NCBI GenBank assembly: GCA_012845835.1
Contig: JABAKD010000029.1
Location: forward strand, 6,068,405-6,132,404
DNA length: 64,000 nucleotides
Direction of reading: 5' to 3'
DNA from: Undaria pinnatifida
Lineage: Eukaryota; Sar; Phaeophyceae; Laminariales; Alariaceae
This document shows, in pieces, positions 23,066 to 34,409 of the stretch. A program made the translations under genes and the position numbers. How positions within the stretch are numbered: the first letter of the stretch is position 1; the number at the start of each line of letters is the position of its first letter. The notes below the pieces were generated by a model. That model had not been told where the DNA came from and searched no databases. It saw only the letters and a list, made by a program, of their open reading frames with translations.

Positions 23066-23960
23066 CAAAAAAAATGCATTCCAGCTGTGTGATTGAAGAT
23101 TTTGTCGAAACTCATCTCTGCAAGCTGTGTGTGGTACTCCGATCGCGCGTATTACTGGGTGTGTGTCCTCGTTAAGGATATAGGTCGCGACTCCACTCGG
23201 AACGACAGTGTAGCCCGTACCAGGGTTAACAGGGTAATGTTAATCAGTCTGTGCGCGGAAACTATTAAACTCGTCCTTAATCAGTCTGTGCGCGGAAACA
23301 ATAAAACCCGTTTTCGAGGGGGACAAAATCTGACAGCTGTGGAAGGAAATGCATGGTATATCCTGTAAGTAGTATGACTGGTGAGGGGAGGGCGGAGGTT
23401 TAATGGGCGTGGGAGCCTGGGTTTGAACAGGAGGCGGAGGCGGGGCAACACAATCTCTGCGCGGAAACTCTGAATACTTTACGGGGACAAATACGATGGT
23501 TTTGGAAGGAATGTACCAGGTTATCATGTATATCCTGTACGTCGTAAAACCATTGAGGAGAAGGCGGAGTGTTCGAAGGGGTGGGGGGAAAAAAGGTGGG
23601 GGGGAATTAAATACAGCTACGGCCTGGATGGCTAAAATGGTAATGAGGTGATATCAACTGCCTGGTAGTGTTAATTACTCTGGCAGATTTTGATTTTCGG
23701 TGAGGCGGCGGGAGACAACAAAACGAGGGGGAGGCTGGGGGGGACAAACCAACCCCCTTACTTTGCATGAATATACACCTGGGAGGAACTTTACTGAACG
23801 TGCTAGGTCTAGGTGATGGTGCGGGTGGTAGGGAAGGACGCAGTCGGAGGGGGGGGGAGGGGGGAGGCGGAAATGAAATGAAGCGGAGCCACGGCATGGC
23901 TGGTTGTGTAGGGAAATGATGAGGTGGTATCACCTGTCATGTGTTATACAATATTCTAGC
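23066..23960 (+). mobile_element. GCR family, copy 5
   Basis: Begins GCATTCCAGCTGTGTGATTG, then GTCGAAACTCATCTCTGCAA and CTCCGATCGCGCGTATTACT. The CTGTGCGCGGAAAC-A block is duplicated in tandem (23248 and 23285). CTAGGTCTAGGTGATGGTGC lies at 23800, followed by a G run. No coding capacity. Confidence 0.7.
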
Positions 23961-24245
23961 AGATTTACTTTTAGATGTGGTATACGAAACATATACATAT
24001 ATCATAGCATCATTGAGAAGCCCATACCCTCGGCCGTATCAATTGTCGTGGGATGTATGTATGGCTGCTGATTACCAGGTACCAATATCGCCGGCTGCAG
24101 TCAGCCGGACGCGATTCAAAACTTCTTCGAAAATGACTTGAACGAAATAGCCCATAAAACAGAAAAATTGGACTCGAGTACAGGTCTTCCAGTTTTGTTT
24201 TTTGTTTTTTCTCGTCATTTTAGCTCTTCACTATTATTTGCTACT

Positions 24246-24740
24246 ACTGTGTGACCACGGACTTCATTATGCGAGTTAACGTGAGAACAAGAACACCAAC
24301 AACTACGATTTGGTAGTTTCGCAAAACATATTTGATGAAATGAAAGCGAAAATTATTTTTTATTTTTGTTTTTTCGCGCATTAACTCGCATAACCAAGGT
24401 CGTGCTCACAGGGCAGGCTCCTGTGAATCTGGAGTGGACGAATACTCCACGGCAATAATAACACAAACAAAACTGAAAGTGGTACACGCATGTATCATAG
24501 CTGATCTAACTAATTTCTCGCCCGAAAAACTTTAGAAATGACCGGGGGCTAGCCTAGGACGTGCCCGGTTCATACTACTGGTATATATGTCTCACTATTC
24601 GCCCCCGAAAACCCCCGACTACACCGCTTGTCCGCCAGAAACGAATACCACGTACGTACTTGAAATAATACATTACACGTGGTACCCGTCACTACGCAAA
24701 CGCGAGTCAGAATCAAGTCAATTAGAAAAAATTGAAAAAA
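24246..24740. mobile_element. SINE-like repeat, copy 2, with facing inverted fragment
   Basis: 24246-24302 carries TGTGACCACGGACTTCATTA followed by TGCGAGTTAACGTGAG. 24378-24420 carries its inverse (GCATTAACTCGCATAACC...GTGCTCACAGGGC), so the two could pair across about 80 bases. The repeat then continues to an A-rich tail at 24720-24755. Confidence 0.6.
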
Positions 24741-25174
24741 AACAGAAAAACCTGAAAAGAAGAGAAATGACAACAAAAAGAAATTTCAACCGGAACAGGA
24801 AAATAAAAAAACAGAAAATGAGATATTGGACAAGACGAGAAAGCAAGGGAACGAAAGAGAAAACAAAACAAACACCATACTAGCAGGCACTAGGAACTGC
24901 CTAAAAAAGGCACTGGGCGCATAAAGGGTATCAAGTGCATCATTGACGCTGGGTGGCAAACGCGACAAGGCGAACAAGTCAAATCGGCGTCGCATCTTTC
25001 CGCGTCATGCCATTTTTATTTATTTTTAATGACGCTGCTCCCTCCTCCACCCGTCGAAACTATCTGCCCGCCTTCTGCGCATTGTTTCGCCACCCTTCGA
25101 ACTTTATTCCAGAGACCGACATATCCTCCTTTAAGTACACAATCCAGTCATTCTCTCTCCCCACTGAGTAGACC

Positions 25175-26930
25175 TTATCTCCAACGACCTCTCCAAACAT
25201 CACCCTCTGTGGTGGACGCTCCTCCCGCATGGGAGCTACGATTCCCGAGAAACAAATTTCTCCGTTTGCGCACTATCGCCTTTGCGCTCTTGGAAACTGT
25301 CTTGGCAAGCGCGTCGGCGTACGATTGGGTGTGGTCGTCACGCTTCCGTCTCCGCCATTCGAGGCATCGGAGGAGCATGGAGTGGTGAACCCGTCGTATC
25401 CTGTCATAGTCAGGTGCTTGTTCGGGAACCACGTCGTGCAGCCGTAGAGTAGAGTCTCGATCATGTCGGCTGGCAGCAACCGCACCTACAAACGGAACAG
25501 CACACCCGGCCGATGATAAATTTCCATCTTGTACCGTTGGAAGCAGCCCAGGCTCCTCAAAGACGCCGCGTGATCTGGATGCTCAGGTATCTGTGTGCGT
25601 TGATAGCCCCGCCCAAGTACATAAACTGAATCTTTTGTTTGTACCTGGCCGACTGCATTGATGGTGAACGTCATCTCCCCGCCACCTTTAGTCTGCAGGC
25701 ACATGCTCTCCGTTCTGGTATCGGAGACCGAAAGCCCGAACGCTGAGCACGCATTCACGATTACCGTCGTCATCCTCTCCAACCGTTCTGGTGATCGTGA
25801 TACGATGCCGGCATCGTCAACATACAGCATACTCCACCACCTCTGCACCTCCTCCCCCCCCTAAATCCCCCCCCGCCCGTCGATCTGGCCCGTGCGTGAT
25901 GTGCCCCTCTTCTCTGCTTTCCCCTTCTTTTGTTGGAGCTGCACCATATTGTCCGTGATGGCTGCGTCAGAGGGGAAGCGTTTCTCGGCAACACTCAGAA
26001 CCGCCGCGAAACACATGTTGAACAGCGGGGGCGCGAGTACGCACCCTTTCCTGGGACCCTGCCCCACGTCAAACGTATCCGAGGATTCTCCATCATCCAA
26101 TTGCACGCATGCTTGGGTACCGGCGTGAAACTGGCGCAAGATGGCGAGCACTCTTGGTTGCACGCTAAACTGAGTGAGGACATCCCACAGACGGGTTCGG
26201 TCGACATATTCATATTCCTCTTGGGAGTGCCCTTCCGCACCAGTTCCTGCAGTCGTTGTACTGCGAACATCATGTCAACCAACGATTGTCGGAATCTGAA
26301 TCCACACTGTTCCTCCGGCAAAATGTTTTCGTGTTCGAAGTAGTCACTAACGTGATCTGCGATGAGTTTGAGGAGTACGTTCCCTGCGTGAGCCACGAAG
26401 GAGATGCCGCGATGGATGCCACACTTTGACCGATCTTGTTTGTTTTGTGCAACACCTCATTCGTTGCATATTTCCATTGTTGCGGCACGCCACCTCCCCT
26501 CCACACAGCCACGATGATATCGCGGAACATGCCATACGTTTCCAACTCCTTTTTCGTCGGCCAACCTTTCAAGAACTCGGCCAGGGAGACCATCGGACCC
26601 TACCGCCTGTCGGTTTCTAACGCACGAATCGCCTTCTCCGCTTTGTAACTAGACGGGCCATCGTCCAGTGGTCTGAACGGGGGCCACTGCTTCAGCTCGT
26701 CGACAATGCTCGGCTGAAGGGTCGGCGGCTTGGCGATATGCAATATATTAAACCACCTCAACCACCGCTCCGGATGAGGCATTATCCCGCAGCAATCAAC
26801 CTTCCTCGTCCTTAATGCTCTGCGAGTTAAACGTCCTCGTCTTATCCAAACCTATCCCCTTTAGACTTTGCACAAGCCAAACTGATCACCTTCTCGGGTA
26901 CGCGATTCGAGTTGGCTGACGTAATCGTCG
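25175..26930 (-). pseudogene. LINE reverse transcriptase, frameshifted
   Basis: Minus-strand pieces in order: LRWFNILHIAKPPTLQP (26760), VSLAEFLKGWPTKKELET (26590) then VAVWRGGGVPQQWKYATN (motif 0/1 region), LPEEQCGFRFRQSLVDMMFA (26310; the EEQCGFR.GRS motif with the usual G replaced), a DDGESSDTFDVGQGPRKGCV-LAPPLFN stretch (26100; the VRQGC.L.P.LFN motif), SMLYVDDAGIVSRSPERL (25830; the catalytic YxDD box is intact as YVDD), and KDSVYVLG (25630). The polymerase copies LINE RNA into DNA at the target nick. Several frameshifts prevent translation. Confidence 0.85.
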
Positions 26931-27405
26931 AAGAATCTCTCTACTTCTTCCGCCCGCGTGCGTTTGACTGTCTACTGGTCGCCTTCAAGATCCGGCGTTA
27001 CCACGATCATCTGGAGCAGAGCGAACCCGTTTCCTAACGTCTTCCCTATCCTGCCATGCTGCATTCTGCTGCGCTTTCGTCTCCCCGGTCGCACACCAAC
27101 CCGTTGGGGTTTGTTCGCGCCTAATAGGGGGCGCTATGCCGGCCGCATTCGACAGTAGGGTCTTGATTATTACTGAGGTCGTGTCATCAACGACTTAGGT
27201 AGTAGTACCGAGTACCGAGGAGGAAACGTTGGCGGCTGTCGCTTCTTGGAGATTCGTCCGGAGATCCGGGTCCACCATTACACTGGTAGATCATTAGCCC
27301 GGCGGTTCTTGATGACTCCTTTCGAGCGATTTGGTTCGATACGATCCAAAAGGCTAATATTTCCAAGCACGAAAATGTGATCCGACTCGGCGTTTTCCTT
27401 GGATG

Positions 27406-27840
27406 GGGTCTCACATTAACTCGCACAATCAAGTCCGTGGTCACAGGACAGGCTCGAACCACTCTGGAGGTGAGGAATGCCTCAGGGATAAAACACAAGC
27501 AAACCAAAGGTGGTGCATGTATCACAGCTGACGCAATTCGTGCCTTCAACTCCAGAAACATATATAAAGAGAGATCGGGAGTCAGCGTACGATGTGCCAG
27601 GTCCATACTGCTGCATACGTCTCACTACTTGCGACCGGAAAAACCGACTACCAGGTATACCGCCTGCCACCCAAAGAAGACTACCACGTATCTGGCACGC
27701 GGAGTATATATAACACGTAGTACCTGTCACTACGCATACCCACGTCAGACGCAAGTTAATTGGAAAAAAAAAATACGTCGTACCAAGTATCACATGTCAC
27801 CGCTGCCTACTCTGTACATAGTATGATACCTCCTCGCAGT
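27406..27840 (-). mobile_element. SINE-like repeat, copy 3, inserted in the LINE
   Basis: Contains CTCACATTAACTCGCACAAT, GTCCGTGGTCACAGGACAGG, ATCACAGCTGACGCAATTCG, a TATATAAAGAGA box, GTCTCACTACTTGCG, a second TATATATAACACG box and an A run at 27764-27773. It separates the endonuclease and reverse transcriptase halves of the LINE and so inserted after the LINE did. Confidence 0.65.
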
Positions 27841-27889
27841 GACTACGACGTACCAATCGTCCATCTACTTGCCGTGTAAGTATGTAATC

Positions 27890-28680
27890 AAGCCTGTGCT
27901 ACGATTTTCTTCGGTTAGGACCCCGGAAAGCGTACACTATTCGGCGAGCGGGTGTAGCACAATACGTGTTGAGGGCAAGTTTGTTGTCCGTTGCGGGGAT
28001 CAACAGTCGCTCTCCGTTGTCGTTCAGTTCATCACGTCCGTGTGCACCCATCACCTTTATCCCAGCCCACCTAATCTCTCCCATGCCTGCACGAGCATTT
28101 GCGTCCTTCAGGACGAGGAGGTGGTCCCTATTTTGGTACCCCCTTGATCACCTCGTCAAGTTTGCTCAAAAAGTAATATTTTTTTATGGTGCTTTTGTCG
28201 AGAGTTGGAGCTACAATACACGACACACCGTTCGATTCCCTTTGAGTTGGAACCTTCATTAATCTGGTATTGATAGACGCAACCGCGACGTCGCCCTTAT
28301 CCACCCCTGCCACGATGGAACTATCCAACAATTAAGCCTTCCTCGTGGTTCCCCTTCTTCTCGTGCTTCCCTGGGTCTGCTCCCGAGCAAACTCAACAAA
28401 CCCCGCAGCCTTAAAAGCACTGTGTCCATCGCGCCTCATCTGCTGCAGTCTTATGACGTCACAACCTGCGTCCGCGCTGGACTTAGCCCTTGCAACAGTG
28501 CGTAGTTTCTGAGCAGCCCTTCGAATCGTCCTACGTCTCCTCCTTTTCTTTCGAGCGTTCGATGTTCTCCCTTCCACCTTGCGTTTTTCCCAATCGGAAT
28601 GTTTCCCCCTCTCTGTCTCCCTTCGCCCTGCCCGGTTCTTGCCGATCTTCCAACGTGAAGGGGGCACCAGCCCCGCCACG
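27890..28680 (-). pseudogene. LINE APE-type endonuclease, frameshifted
   Basis: Minus-strand pieces: SADAGCDVIRLQQMRRDGHS at 28470 (corresponds to the GCDVIGLQETR strand of AP-endonuclease-like domains; the usual catalytic E after Q is changed to Q here), SIVAGVDKGDVAVASINTRL at 28310, and DELNDNGERLLIPATDNKLA with LNTYCATPA at 28030-27960 (the N-ERLL-FA--N-L-L-NT motif). The enzyme would nick the target. Stops and frameshifts break it. Confidence 0.75.
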
Positions 28681-28989
28681 CCACGTCAATCTTCTTCCCA
28701 ACTTTAATCCTCGCTCACGTGGGTTCGATATTCTCTTCTCCGTTCGATATGACCCCCACACCTTCCGCGGCGCTGACGGGACATAGAGGTCGCAGACAAG
28801 ACGCGTTTCAAGATCCTGCGAAGAACGTTTTTTTCTTGCCGCTGGCTGTTACCGCCGCCCCGGCTATACCCGAGCGCTACTTCAGCGCACGAGCAGGGTC
28901 GACGGCACACACTCCTTCAGGGGCTCTGCCACATGTTGAGGATGCCTCAGACCCAAGCACCACCCCGTCCGGTGAGCAGCCGAGGGTAA

Positions 28990-29880
28990 GGGGCGGTTCC
29001 TCTCATGGTCGGGGTGTGCTTCCAAGATTTCGACCTAAAACAAAATGGTTTACTAAAGTGCTCAAAACAGCAGGGGCTCTCCGCCGTTCTATTTGGCGAG
29101 CTCAAAACGAAGATTTGCGCTCGAGCTGCAGCAATCAGCGTCGAGGTTCTTGGTGATCTACCACGCGGGGTGCTCCGTTACCTGTTGCCCCAACGTTCTC
29201 CCTCCGGTTGTCTTACCCAGTATGCCAATAACCAGCCGTCGTCGCCGTCGTCATCGCCGTCACCCAACTCGAGGTTGCGTTGCATTCCCCTCCCCATCAC
29301 CTAATTTTGCCTGCGAAGATTGAACCTGTTGTGCTGCGTTCACCGCCACCGGGGTATCTCCAATGGATAACTGGTTAGGGGAGTTCGCACGCCCTCATCA
29401 CCCACGCTTTGGCAGCGTGTTGGTGACCGCCTCGGCTCTAGTCCTCGCCGTTCCCCAGCTTGAGAGGATGCATGTTTTTCTCGTTCTCTACCTTCAACGT
29501 ACGGGTACCAACATGTACCTGCCTTCTGGCTGGTTCGAACACAATGTATGTACTGCTTTTACCTCCGAAGCGTCACGAAAACATACCTGGTTCGAGAAGA
29601 TATCGCGCGCTGCAATCCTACCCGCAACGTGTTGGCGGCGAGTCTGCATTGTTCGCTTTTGTAGTGATGCAGTCATTCTTGACCACCTGCGTGCTATGTT
29701 CCCCGACCATAACCCATTGCTTTTTGTTGCCTAGGGTTCGGAGCTATTTCATAACCCCTTCGGTCAGTCAGGGTTCACGCGTCATCGGCTGTTCTGCGTC
29801 GAAACATTTTGACATTCCCTGTGTTGTGCGACCCTACCCCTGAGCGTTTCAGTTTATTTTAATTTTCCCGCAACCCCGCT
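28990..29880 (+). repeat. ~900-bp dispersed repeat, copy B
   Basis: Collinear with 8405-9330 (see copy A). Both copies keep GGTTGCGTTGC-like, ACGCTTTGGCAGCG and CCAGCTTGAGA landmarks. The longest plus frame (29460-29843) has no counterpart in copy A. Confidence 0.65.
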
Positions 29881-29944
29881 GTGCGAGTAATATCCTTGAG
29901 CACTTCGAGGACCAACGCCCGAATAGGTAGGGTGGACCGTAACT

Positions 29945-30280
29945 GGACCAAGTCCGGCGGAAGGCCATCTCCACCGGCCATTGGTTTTGTTAGTGGGTGA
30001 GCTTGCGCAAGTCCCACACTACCCGGAAAGATGACATTCCGGGTGGCTATCTCCACCGAAACTGACCCTCAGGGGACAGGCCGGGTCGACATACACACGC
30101 ATCCGTATACAACAGCAGCTTGCGCTGCCGGGGTTGTAACGAAGACCAATAATAGGGACAGCTTACGCTATACCTACAATGGGACCCGAAGGGTGCGCCA
30201 GCTAGCGTTGGGCTGCGAAAGCAACTGAGTTAAATAGTCACACGACGCGTATGAAAATACGTGGAAGTGTGGTGAGCTAA
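29945..30280 (+). repeat. Left arm of outer inverted repeat
   Basis: Contains CGGCGGAAGGCC, GTGGGTGAGCTTGCGCAAGT, CCGGGTGGCTATC-CC, AGCAGCTTGCGCTGC, GGGACAGCTTACGCTA, GCGCCAGCTAGCGTTG, GACGCGTATGAAAATACGTG and GGTGAGCT. All occur in reverse complement and mirrored order at 32709-33085. Confidence 0.75.
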
Positions 30281-30284
30281 AGCT

Positions 30285-31000
30285 TTTTTTTTCCCCATCC
30301 GCCGGAGCACGCTACGTTAAGCGCTCTGGGTAGTTTTTTCAAGTGCTCGAAACTAAATAACTCTATATCGAGGACTGAACACCCGACGCCAACCTTACTT
30401 GATATAGTTTTCCATGTTGACCACTTTTTTTCAGACCACCGGGATGACCGGCTATACAGGGACCCGATTACTATAGGCATCGGTAAAGCCAAGTTCGACA
30501 CAAAATGAGTAGCATACCGTTCTGAAAAGAGAGGATTCTCTGCGACTGCGGGGGAGACAGAAGGACACACCCCCAGACACACGTGACCGCTACACCCGCG
30601 ACCACGGCTTGTCCTGAAGGTTGCCTAGGGTAACACCCTCTTGCGTTCTGAGCTTGAAAGTAAAATTTAAAGATGACCTCTTGCGAATTGGTCTCAAGCG
30701 AAAACAAAGCTATGGACAAATAACACAGAGAGACGCAATTCAAAAATGACGGCGGTGAGGCTAGTGGTTTGGAGGTAGAGGTGCTCATGTTGGTGTGGTG
30801 GTGCCGTTGGTGTATGTATGTGTCGGTGTCCTGGTCGGAGTTTTCGTCGATGTCGCTGCTGTTGTTGCTGGTGCGGTTGTTGTTGGTGGTGGTGTTGATG
30901 GTCGCGTTGGTGTTGGTGTTGGTGTTGTAATTTTTTTGGTTGCCGCGGTTTACGTTGCTTCTTGTCAAGGCCTCCAGCGGGTCGTGAAAAGTAGAAATTT
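30285..31000. other. Interior of the outer inverted repeat; GTT/GGTGTT low complexity
   Basis: No gene is recognised. 30780-30930 is a GTTGGTGTTG-like low-complexity stretch that keeps frames open on both strands. The last nine bases (30992-31000, TAGAAATTT) are one copy of the target duplication of the Mutator-like element. Confidence 0.5.
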
Positions 31001-32699
31001 GGGAAATTGACAAAATCGGGTACACCCGGGTAGTTTATGAAAAAATCGGGTACCTTTTTTTTCGCGACGGGGCGCGCTTGCGTACGTCTGCAAAACGCCT
31101 CCAAATCGCTTTCTTGCGCCTGAACCCAGTGCGCCTAGTGTACGCGCAGCACCCCAAACCGTTTTTTCGGCGCTCGAACCCGCAAAACAGCGCCAATGAC
31201 GGCCCCTAAAATGTGCTCTCGACGGACAACCCGATTTTGTTCAGGAACACACCCGGTATACCCCGCCCTGTGCTTCGATTTCATAAACTGACAGATTTTG
31301 TTCATTCTGCACCCGTTTTTGTTTACTTGCAAGACCCACGGACACGGAAACGAGCATCTCCCCGCAACCCAGCTACGGAGGATCCCGCACACAATTGGCA
31401 ACTTGCCGACTGTGATGAACTGCAGCAGCACTGCTATCTTCCCGGCCCACAAAGATCCGCCGTCACTGATGCACAACTTGCTTCCCCGATGCAACCGCAC
31501 TGCGAAGAATGGTAGCATGGTGGTGAGTGCGGACACCAAACCAAGATCCGGCGCTAGGACGAAAGGACAAGACCATGCAGAGACGCTCCTCCACTTACTT
31601 GTTGCTCCAAACATCAGCGAACACGTACTGCGAACACATACATTATGTAATGCGAATATATACTGTGATGCGAACACATACTGTACTGCGAACACAAAAT
31701 GCGAACACATACTACTGTACTGCGAACACATACTCTGTACTGCTGACACACACTCCGAACATATACACACAACAGCAGTAGTACTATGAAGTACACATAT
31801 TTTTGTTGGGTTATACAAAGTACGTCGAAGTACTCCACTGCAATATATACTTGGGGTTAAGGAAGGATACGTTGTTTTTCGGGAAAAATACGAAGTTCTC
31901 CGTCCGGCACCTCCCCCGCCGAAAACAAGCACCCTAAGGCTTGTCTGACGCGTGTTGTTGTGAGGACCAAATCACCAACAACAGTGGAGGATCGACACAG
32001 GCAGGAGCACGCGCGGCGCAAAAAATTAGCTCCCCAACATCAGTCATTGCACTACCGGTACTCTTACCCCTACGAGTCCTTTCGGACAGATACTACTTCT
32101 GAATTGCACTTCGTATGCGGAACAGAGGACGTACGCAAAAAGGGAGGCAACTACGGAGTAGCAGTCAGTGCGTTAGTGGGTTGCATCGGGAGAGGCAAGT
32201 TGTGGATCGGGGCGGCAAGTTGTGCATCAGTGACGGCGGATCTTTGTGGGCCGGGAAGTTAGCAGTGCTGCTGCGGTTGCACCACAGTCGGCAAGTTGCC
32301 AGTTGTGTGCGGGATCTTCCGCAGCTGGGTTGCGGTGAGATGCCCGTTTCCGTGTCCGCGGGTCTTGCAAGTGAACAAAAACGGGTGCAGCATAAACAAA
32401 ATCGGGTAGTTTATGAAATCGAAGCACAGGGCAGGGTATACCCGGTGTGTTCCTGAACAAGTTCGGGTTGTCCGTCTAGAGCACTTTTTAGGGGCCGTCA
32501 TTGGCGCTGTTTTGAGGGTTCGAGCGCCGAAAAAACGGTTTGGGGTGCTGCGCGTACACTAGGCGCACTGGGTTCAGGCGCAAGAAGGCGATTTGGAGGC
32601 GTTTTGCAGACGTACGCAAGCGCGCCCCGTCGCGAAAAAAAAAGAACCCGATATTGTGTTCATAAACTACCCGGGTGTACCCGATTTTGTCAATTTCCT
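31001..32699. mobile_element. Mutator-like (MULE-type) non-autonomous element with ~500-bp TIRs and 9-bp target duplication
   Basis: The left end GGGAAATTGACAAAATCGGG and the right end (complement AGGAAATTGACAAAATCGGG) begin inverted repeats of about 501 bp (31001-31501) and 525 bp (32175-32699). A perfect 9-bp duplication, TAGAAATTT, flanks it at 30992-31000 and 32700-32708. Long TIRs with a 9-bp duplication are characteristic of the Mutator superfamily. The ~670-bp centre has tandem GCGAACACATACT units (31620-31770) and no transposase, so the element would depend on enzyme supplied elsewhere. The arms are still similar, suggesting a fairly recent insertion. Confidence 0.88.
31615..31775. 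repeat. GCGAACACATACT tandem repeat in the MULE centre
   Basis: About eight imperfect copies of TACTGCGAACACATACT-like units with variable spacing. It lies between the inverted arms. Confidence 0.75.
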
Positions 32700-32708
32700 T
32701 AGAAATTT

Positions 32709-33085
32709 AGTAAGCTCACCGCACTTACACGTACTTTTATACACGTCGTGTGTCAACGTATTCGCAATTTAGTGCTAGCTGGCGCATCCTTCAGTATCTG
32801 TTACCGTTTGAATGACAGCCCAAGCTGTCCCAACTTACGGTCACCGTTACTGCTCCAGCAGCGCAAGCTGCAGCGTCGCATACAGATACATGAGTTAATC
32901 GATCCGACTTTAACCCTGGGGATAAGGTGACGTAACGATAGCCACTCGGAACGCCGTCCTTCCGGGTTGTGTCGGACTTGCGCAAGCTCACCCAGTACCA
33001 AAACGTCTTGCTCTCTGGAAACGGCCTTCCGCCAGAGTTGCACGGCGTTCGACTCATGCGACGGTAGAGAGGTTCATCTTGTTTT
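32709..33085 (-). repeat. Right arm of outer inverted repeat
   Basis: Mirrors 29945-30280 (AGCTCACCGCACTTACACGT, GCTAGCTGGCGCATCCTTC, AGCGCAAGCTGC, CTTGCGCAAGCTCACCC, ACGGCCTTCCGCC). The MULE inserted only about 10 bases from the inner edge of this arm. Confidence 0.75.
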
Positions 33086-33279
33086 TTTTCTGACGTTGCT
33101 TAGTTCAGGATAATTATTCCCGGCATAATACCTGATTCTGATCAAACGAAAAGTACAGCCCGATGGTCGATCCAATGACATAGTGCGTGCCCAAAAACCA
33201 CAAAAATATCGAAGTTTGAAAGAATTCCAACAACTTTGGTTGAATAGCACTACTACTGCTACTGTCTTCCACAATTTAG

Positions 33280-33559
33280 ACCAATGCTACGGTAAGGGGG
33301 TCGATTACCCCATCTTGGGCATTTTTTTTCTTGGTAGCTCGGTGTCACTCCCACGAGTGACTCCCCTGTTCCTTGCCGTCACAAGCTTTGCCACTGTTTA
33401 GCATTCTCGATGTGTATACGAAAAGGGGTGGTTAGCTACGCTGCACCTAAAAGTCGCCGAACTGTTTTGCCAACGAGGTGCAGAATCACGCGCGAGTATG
33501 GTATGATAGCTCAGACCCGGTATTGGGATGAAAGGGAACCACCCTACCGTAGCCTTGAT
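33280..33559. mobile_element. CTACGGTAG MITE, copy 2
   Basis: Ends ACCAATGCTACGGTAAGGGG and CACCCTACCGTAGCCTTGAT. The inner palindrome reads GTCACTCCCACGAGTGAC. About 280 bp, no coding capacity; more diverged than copy 1. Confidence 0.8.
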
Positions 33560-34225
33560 ATATATTTTGTGATGAAAAGTGCGACTTCTATCGTGGCACG
33601 TGTCTCCACCTACGCTCCACCCTACCCACTCTGGGGTTTATGCGGACAAACGAAAGGTGATCGTGGAAAACGTCGATCATGCCTTGCTAGGACTTTGCGT
33701 CACCGGCGTCTAGGCCAAGAGATGTCACCTCCCACATATGCCATCGTTCCTTATCATATTTGCCTTATCTTTTGCTTTGAGAGGGCATATACAAACCCAG
33801 ATACTTGGGGAAGAAGGGACAGCCAATGTATTGGCCTATTGTGTGGGTATGTAGTCCTTGGTTGTGTGTTGCGTCCACCGCATAGGAAGAGGGTGAAAAA
33901 CGTGATCAGTTGTTTGAAGTACATACGTAACATCCCCCCTTCTAGCTCAAACCCCGTCCACACCGACTAAAACGTTAGTTCGAAATATATACCTTGGTAT
34001 ACAAGCACGGTTATTCGCGGGCCCCATGATGCTTAGAGTTGTAATGAACACCAATGTCCCTTGACACGGCCGCCAGTGACGCGCCGCCTTGCCGTATATT
34101 GTCGTGGGCCTGGGTCGCCGACGCCAACCTCCGCATGCTGTGCAACAACGCTCGAACTCGGTACTACTGTCGCGGGCGCACAGCTGCATCGATAAGCAAC
34201 GGATACCTTTGGCTTTCATGTGCAG

Positions 34226-34409
34226 GGTACTTCGCGGGTTTGCTTTCTTCGGCTTTCATGATCGGCCGATTGTTGTCCGCGCACTTCTGGGGGCTCGTGA
34301 GCGACCGGTACGGCTGCCGCTTCGTGATGATTATCGGACTTGTGTCAACCGTGGTGCTAGCCCTGTGCTTCGGGCTTTCGACAACCTTCGCGTGGGCTTC
34401 CATTTTCAG
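34226..34409 (+). CDS. ZIFL exon 1 of those found (TM2, motif A, TM3)
   Basis: The acceptor is CTTTCATGTGCAG before 34226 and the donor CAG|GTGAGG after 34409. It encodes GYFAGLLSSAFMIGRLLSAH, the SDRYG loop and a hydrophobic TM3. An alternative ATG at 34054 keeps the frame open upstream, but that extension has no transmembrane segment like TM1, so I prefer the splice acceptor. It ends in phase 2. Confidence 0.8.

Larger units (their letters stand above)
25010..28700 (-). mobile_element. LINE non-LTR retrotransposon, nearly full length but decayed
   Basis: On the minus strand the order is: basic N-terminal region and endonuclease (28680-27890), an interruption by a SINE-like repeat (27840-27406), linker (27200-26930), reverse transcriptase (26930-25480), and C-terminal region (25480-25010). 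All parts are broken by stops and frameshifts. The domain order APE-type endonuclease then reverse transcriptase is that of RTE/Jockey/CR1-like LINEs. The RT tail has LLYGCTTWFPNKH, RVHHSMLLRCLEWRRRKRDD and HTQSYADALAKT. It is a fossil, not an active element. Confidence 0.85.

Noticed and set aside
31001-32699. Assembly-generated inverted duplication instead of a transposon
   Set aside because: The arms differ by many substitutions and small indels, and a perfect 9-bp duplication flanks the unit.
33410-33970. 186-codon plus-strand frame upstream of the ZIFL exons, tested as the missing first exon
   Set aside because: It starts inside a MITE, has no transmembrane segment like ZIFL TM1, and no phase-matching donor was found.
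34054-34225. ATG at 34054 as the true start of the transporter
   Set aside because: The extension is not hydrophobic and does not match the family. A good splice acceptor lies at 34226. It remains possible but is less likely.
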